Shown here one piece after another: positions 62,409 to 64,000 of a stretch of DNA of 64,000 nucleotides. Source of the DNA: Castellaniella hirudinis_A (GTDB lineage: Bacteria; Pseudomonadota; Gammaproteobacteria; Burkholderiales; Burkholderiaceae_B); contig NZ_JBLGTV010000006.1 in NCBI RefSeq assembly GCF_047468865.1, positions 62,001 through 126,000 on the forward strand, in the 5' to 3' direction. The position numbers and the translations under genes were made by a program. Numbering within the stretch: the stretch's first letter is position 1; each line of letters begins with the position of its first letter. The notes under the pieces were generated by a model. That model was not told the DNA's origin, ran no database searches, and was given only the letters and a program-made list of their open reading frames with translations.

Positions 62409-63971
62409 TCAGGCGGTTTGCAAGGCGGCGGTGGACGGGGCCAGGCCGAAATCTTCGGGGAAATGGCGCAAGGCGGACAGCACCGGGTAGGGCGTCATGC
62501 CGCCCAGGGCGCACAGCGACCCCGCCATCATGGTGTCGCACAGGTCGTGCAGCAGGGCGGCCTGGTTTTCTCGGTGTTCGTCGGCGCGGATTTTCTGGAC
62601 GATTTCCTGGCCGCGCACCGAGCCGATGCGGCAGGGCGTGCATTTGCCGCAGGATTCGATGGCGCAGAATTCCATGGCGTATTGCGCCAGGGCGGCCATG
62701 TCGACCGTGTCGTCGAAGGCCACCACGCCGCCGTGCCCCAGCATGGCGGAAATCTGGATGAAGGCTTCGTAGTCCAGCGGGGTGTCCCATTGGGATTCGG
62801 GCAGATAGGCCCCCAGAGGCCCGCCCACCTGGATGGCCCGCAGGGGCCGCCCGGACCGGCTGCCCGCGCCGTAGTCGAACAGCAGTTCGCGCAGGGTCAG
62901 GCCAAAGGCTTTTTCGACCAGCCCCCCCTGGCGGATGTTGCCCGCCAGCTGGAAGGGCAGGGTGCCGCGCGACTTGCCCATGCCGTAATCGCGGTAGGCT
63001 GCCGCGCCCTGGGCCAGGATGAAGGGCACGGTGGCCAGCGAGATCACGTTGTTGATGACGGTGGGGCAGCCGAACAGGCCGCGGATGGCCGGCAGGGGGG
63101 GCTTGGCGCGCACCAGGCCGCGCCGCCCTTCCAGGCTTTCCAGCAGCGCGGTTTCTTCGCCGCAAATGTACGCGCCCGCCCCCCGGCGCAGTTCGATGTC
63201 GAAATCGTGCCCGGACCCCTGGAGGTTGTCTCCCAGCCAGTGGGCCGCGCGGGCGGCCGCCAGCGCCTGGGACAGGATGTTTTCGGCCTGCGGGTATTCG
63301 GATCGGACGTACAGGTAGCCCCGGGTGGCCCCGGTGGCCAGCCCGGCGATCGTCATGCCTTCGATCAGGGCATAGGGGTCGCCCTCCATCAGCATGCGGT
63401 CGGAGAACGTGCCCGAATCGCCTTCGTCGGCGTTGCACACAATGTATTTCTGGGGGGCGGGGGTCTGCAGCACGGTGCGCCATTTGATGCCGGTGGGAAA
63501 AGCGGCTCCGCCCCGGCCCCGCAGGCCGGATTCGGTGATACAGGTGACGATGGCGGCCGGGGCCATCCCCAGGGCCTGGCGCAGCCCGGCAAAGCCCCCG
63601 TGGGCCAGGTAGTCCGGGATGCTGAGGGGATCGGTGATGCCCACGCGGGCGAAGGTCAGGCGTTCCTGGTTTTTCAGGAATGGGATGTCGGCCGTCGGGC
63701 CGTGGCACAGGGGGTGCTGGCCGGGGTGGCTGGTGATGGCATCCAGCAGGCTGTCGACGTCGTCCGCCTGGACGGGCCCGTAGGCGATCCGGCCCGCCGG
63801 GGTGTCCAGCTCGACCAGGGGCTCCAGCCAGCTCAGGCCGCGCGATCCGTTGCGCACAATGTGCAGGGACAGGCCGCGGCGGGCCGCCCGGGCCTGAAAG
63901 TGGCTGGCCAGCCCATCGGCCCCCAGGGCCAGGGCTGAAGTGTCCAGCGGGATATACAGGGTATGGCGCAT
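62409..63971 (-). CDS. fdsB: NAD-linked formate dehydrogenase beta subunit (FMN/NAD, NuoF-like)
   Basis: This 520-residue diaphorase subunit passes electrons from FdsA to NAD. An N-terminal thioredoxin-like part is followed by the NuoF core: GLRGRGGAAFPTGIKWRT near 160, CNADEGDSGTFSDRMLME near 190, YVRSEYPQAENIL near 230 and ICGEETALLESLEG near 280. The 4Fe-4S ligands are in ESCGKCTPCRIGS near 440. It begins 1 bp after the fdsG stop and ends 11 bp before fdsA. Confidence 0.95.
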   Translation of the reverse strand: MRHTLYIPLDTSALALGADGLASHFQARAARRGLSLHIVRNGSRGLSWLEPLVELDTPAGRIAYGPVQADDVDSLLDAITSHPGQHPLCHGPTADIPFLKNQERLTFARVGITDPLSIPDYLAHGGFAGLRQALGMAPAAIVTCITESGLRGRGGAAFPTGIKWRTVLQTPAPQKYIVCNADEGDSGTFSDRMLMEGDPYALIEGMTIAGLATGATRGYLYVRSEYPQAENILSQALAAARAAHWLGDNLQGSGHDFDIELRRGAGAYICGEETALLESLEGRRGLVRAKPPLPAIRGLFGCPTVINNVISLATVPFILAQGAAAYRDYGMGKSRGTLPFQLAGNIRQGGLVEKAFGLTLRELLFDYGAGSRSGRPLRAIQVGGPLGAYLPESQWDTPLDYEAFIQISAMLGHGGVVAFDDTVDMAALAQYAMEFCAIESCGKCTPCRIGSVRGQEIVQKIRADEHRENQAALLHDLCDTMMAGSLCALGGMTPYPVLSALRHFPEDFGLAPSTAALQTA

Positions 63972-63972
63972 T

Positions 63973-64000
63973 TCAGACCTCCTGGGATGCCAGTAGGGCA
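63973..64000 (-). CDS. fdsG: Formate dehydrogenase gamma subunit, last codons only
   Basis: On the minus strand a frame enters from outside the window and ends ALLASQEV then TGA, 1 bp before fdsB. AGGAGG-type sequence in these codons serves as the fdsB ribosome site. The identity rests on the conserved fdsGBACD order, as eight residues carry no family signal. Confidence 0.5.

Noticed and set aside
62398..63708. N-terminal extension of the fdsA frame giving a 1392-residue product
   Set aside because: The added part is fdsB read in another frame. AAGGAG before ATG 62397 and homology starting there fix the true start.

Overview
The window is high-GC, densely packed bacterial chromosome. It suggests a betaproteobacterium of the order Burkholderiales, most likely family Alcaligenaceae (Bordetella/Achromobacter/Castellaniella-like). 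The grounds are the carAB-greA-yhbY-rlmE-ftsH-folP-glmM gene order, the Fds-type formate dehydrogenase operon, the BamC-DapA pair and the style of the proteins. The assignment is inference from gene content. No marker gene was compared with a database.

Layout. (1) 1-11743 is one long rightward operon for inositol uptake and catabolism: an ABC sugar/inositol transporter (binding protein cut by the window edge, permease, single-domain ATPase), an IolC kinase fused to a DUF2090 aldolase-like domain, IolD, IolE, IolB, two Gfo/Idh/MocA dehydrogenases and an RpiR-type regulator. A 166-bp palindromic element sits inside it, between permease and ATPase. (2) 11768-12715 is a convergent transaldolase. 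(3) 12873-26960 is a housekeeping block: carA-carB, an SDR oxidoreductase, a uracil/xanthine-type permease, greA with a terminator-like leader, yhbY (leftward), rlmE, ftsH, folP, glmM and an OlsB-like N-acyltransferase. (4) 27045-29944 holds a chemotaxis receptor and, divergent from it, a GlxA/AraC-type regulator with a 19-C homopolymer inside its reading frame. (5) 30049-37732 is a phosphate block: ppx and ppk divergent, then a PHO-box-like promoter and pstSCAB. Related 100-bp two-hairpin repeats begin at the stop codons of both ppk and pstB.

(6) 38062-40863 holds a PepSY protein, a two-component system and a DoxX protein. (7) 41258-44962 holds tRNA-Pro and tRNA-Arg flanking an LtaS-like sulfatase and an outer-membrane phospholipase A. 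(8) 45138-49379 holds a trans-sulfuration PLP enzyme, an AhpD-like protein, cardiolipin synthase, a small Trp-rich protein, a PACE efflux protein and tRNA-His. (9) 49502-53044 holds a YciO-type protein, an M50 protease, dapA and bamC, closed by a strong terminator. (10) 53153-58192 is the leftward sulfite-reduction operon cysJIG. (11) 58404-64000 is the leftward fdsGBA-fdhD-fdsD operon for NAD-linked formate dehydrogenase, whose fdsG is cut by the window edge.

No CRISPR array, prophage or intact insertion sequence was seen. The most unusual structures are the covarying two-hairpin repeats next to the phosphate genes, the slippage-prone poly-C tract in the regulator, and the palindromic element in the inositol operon.
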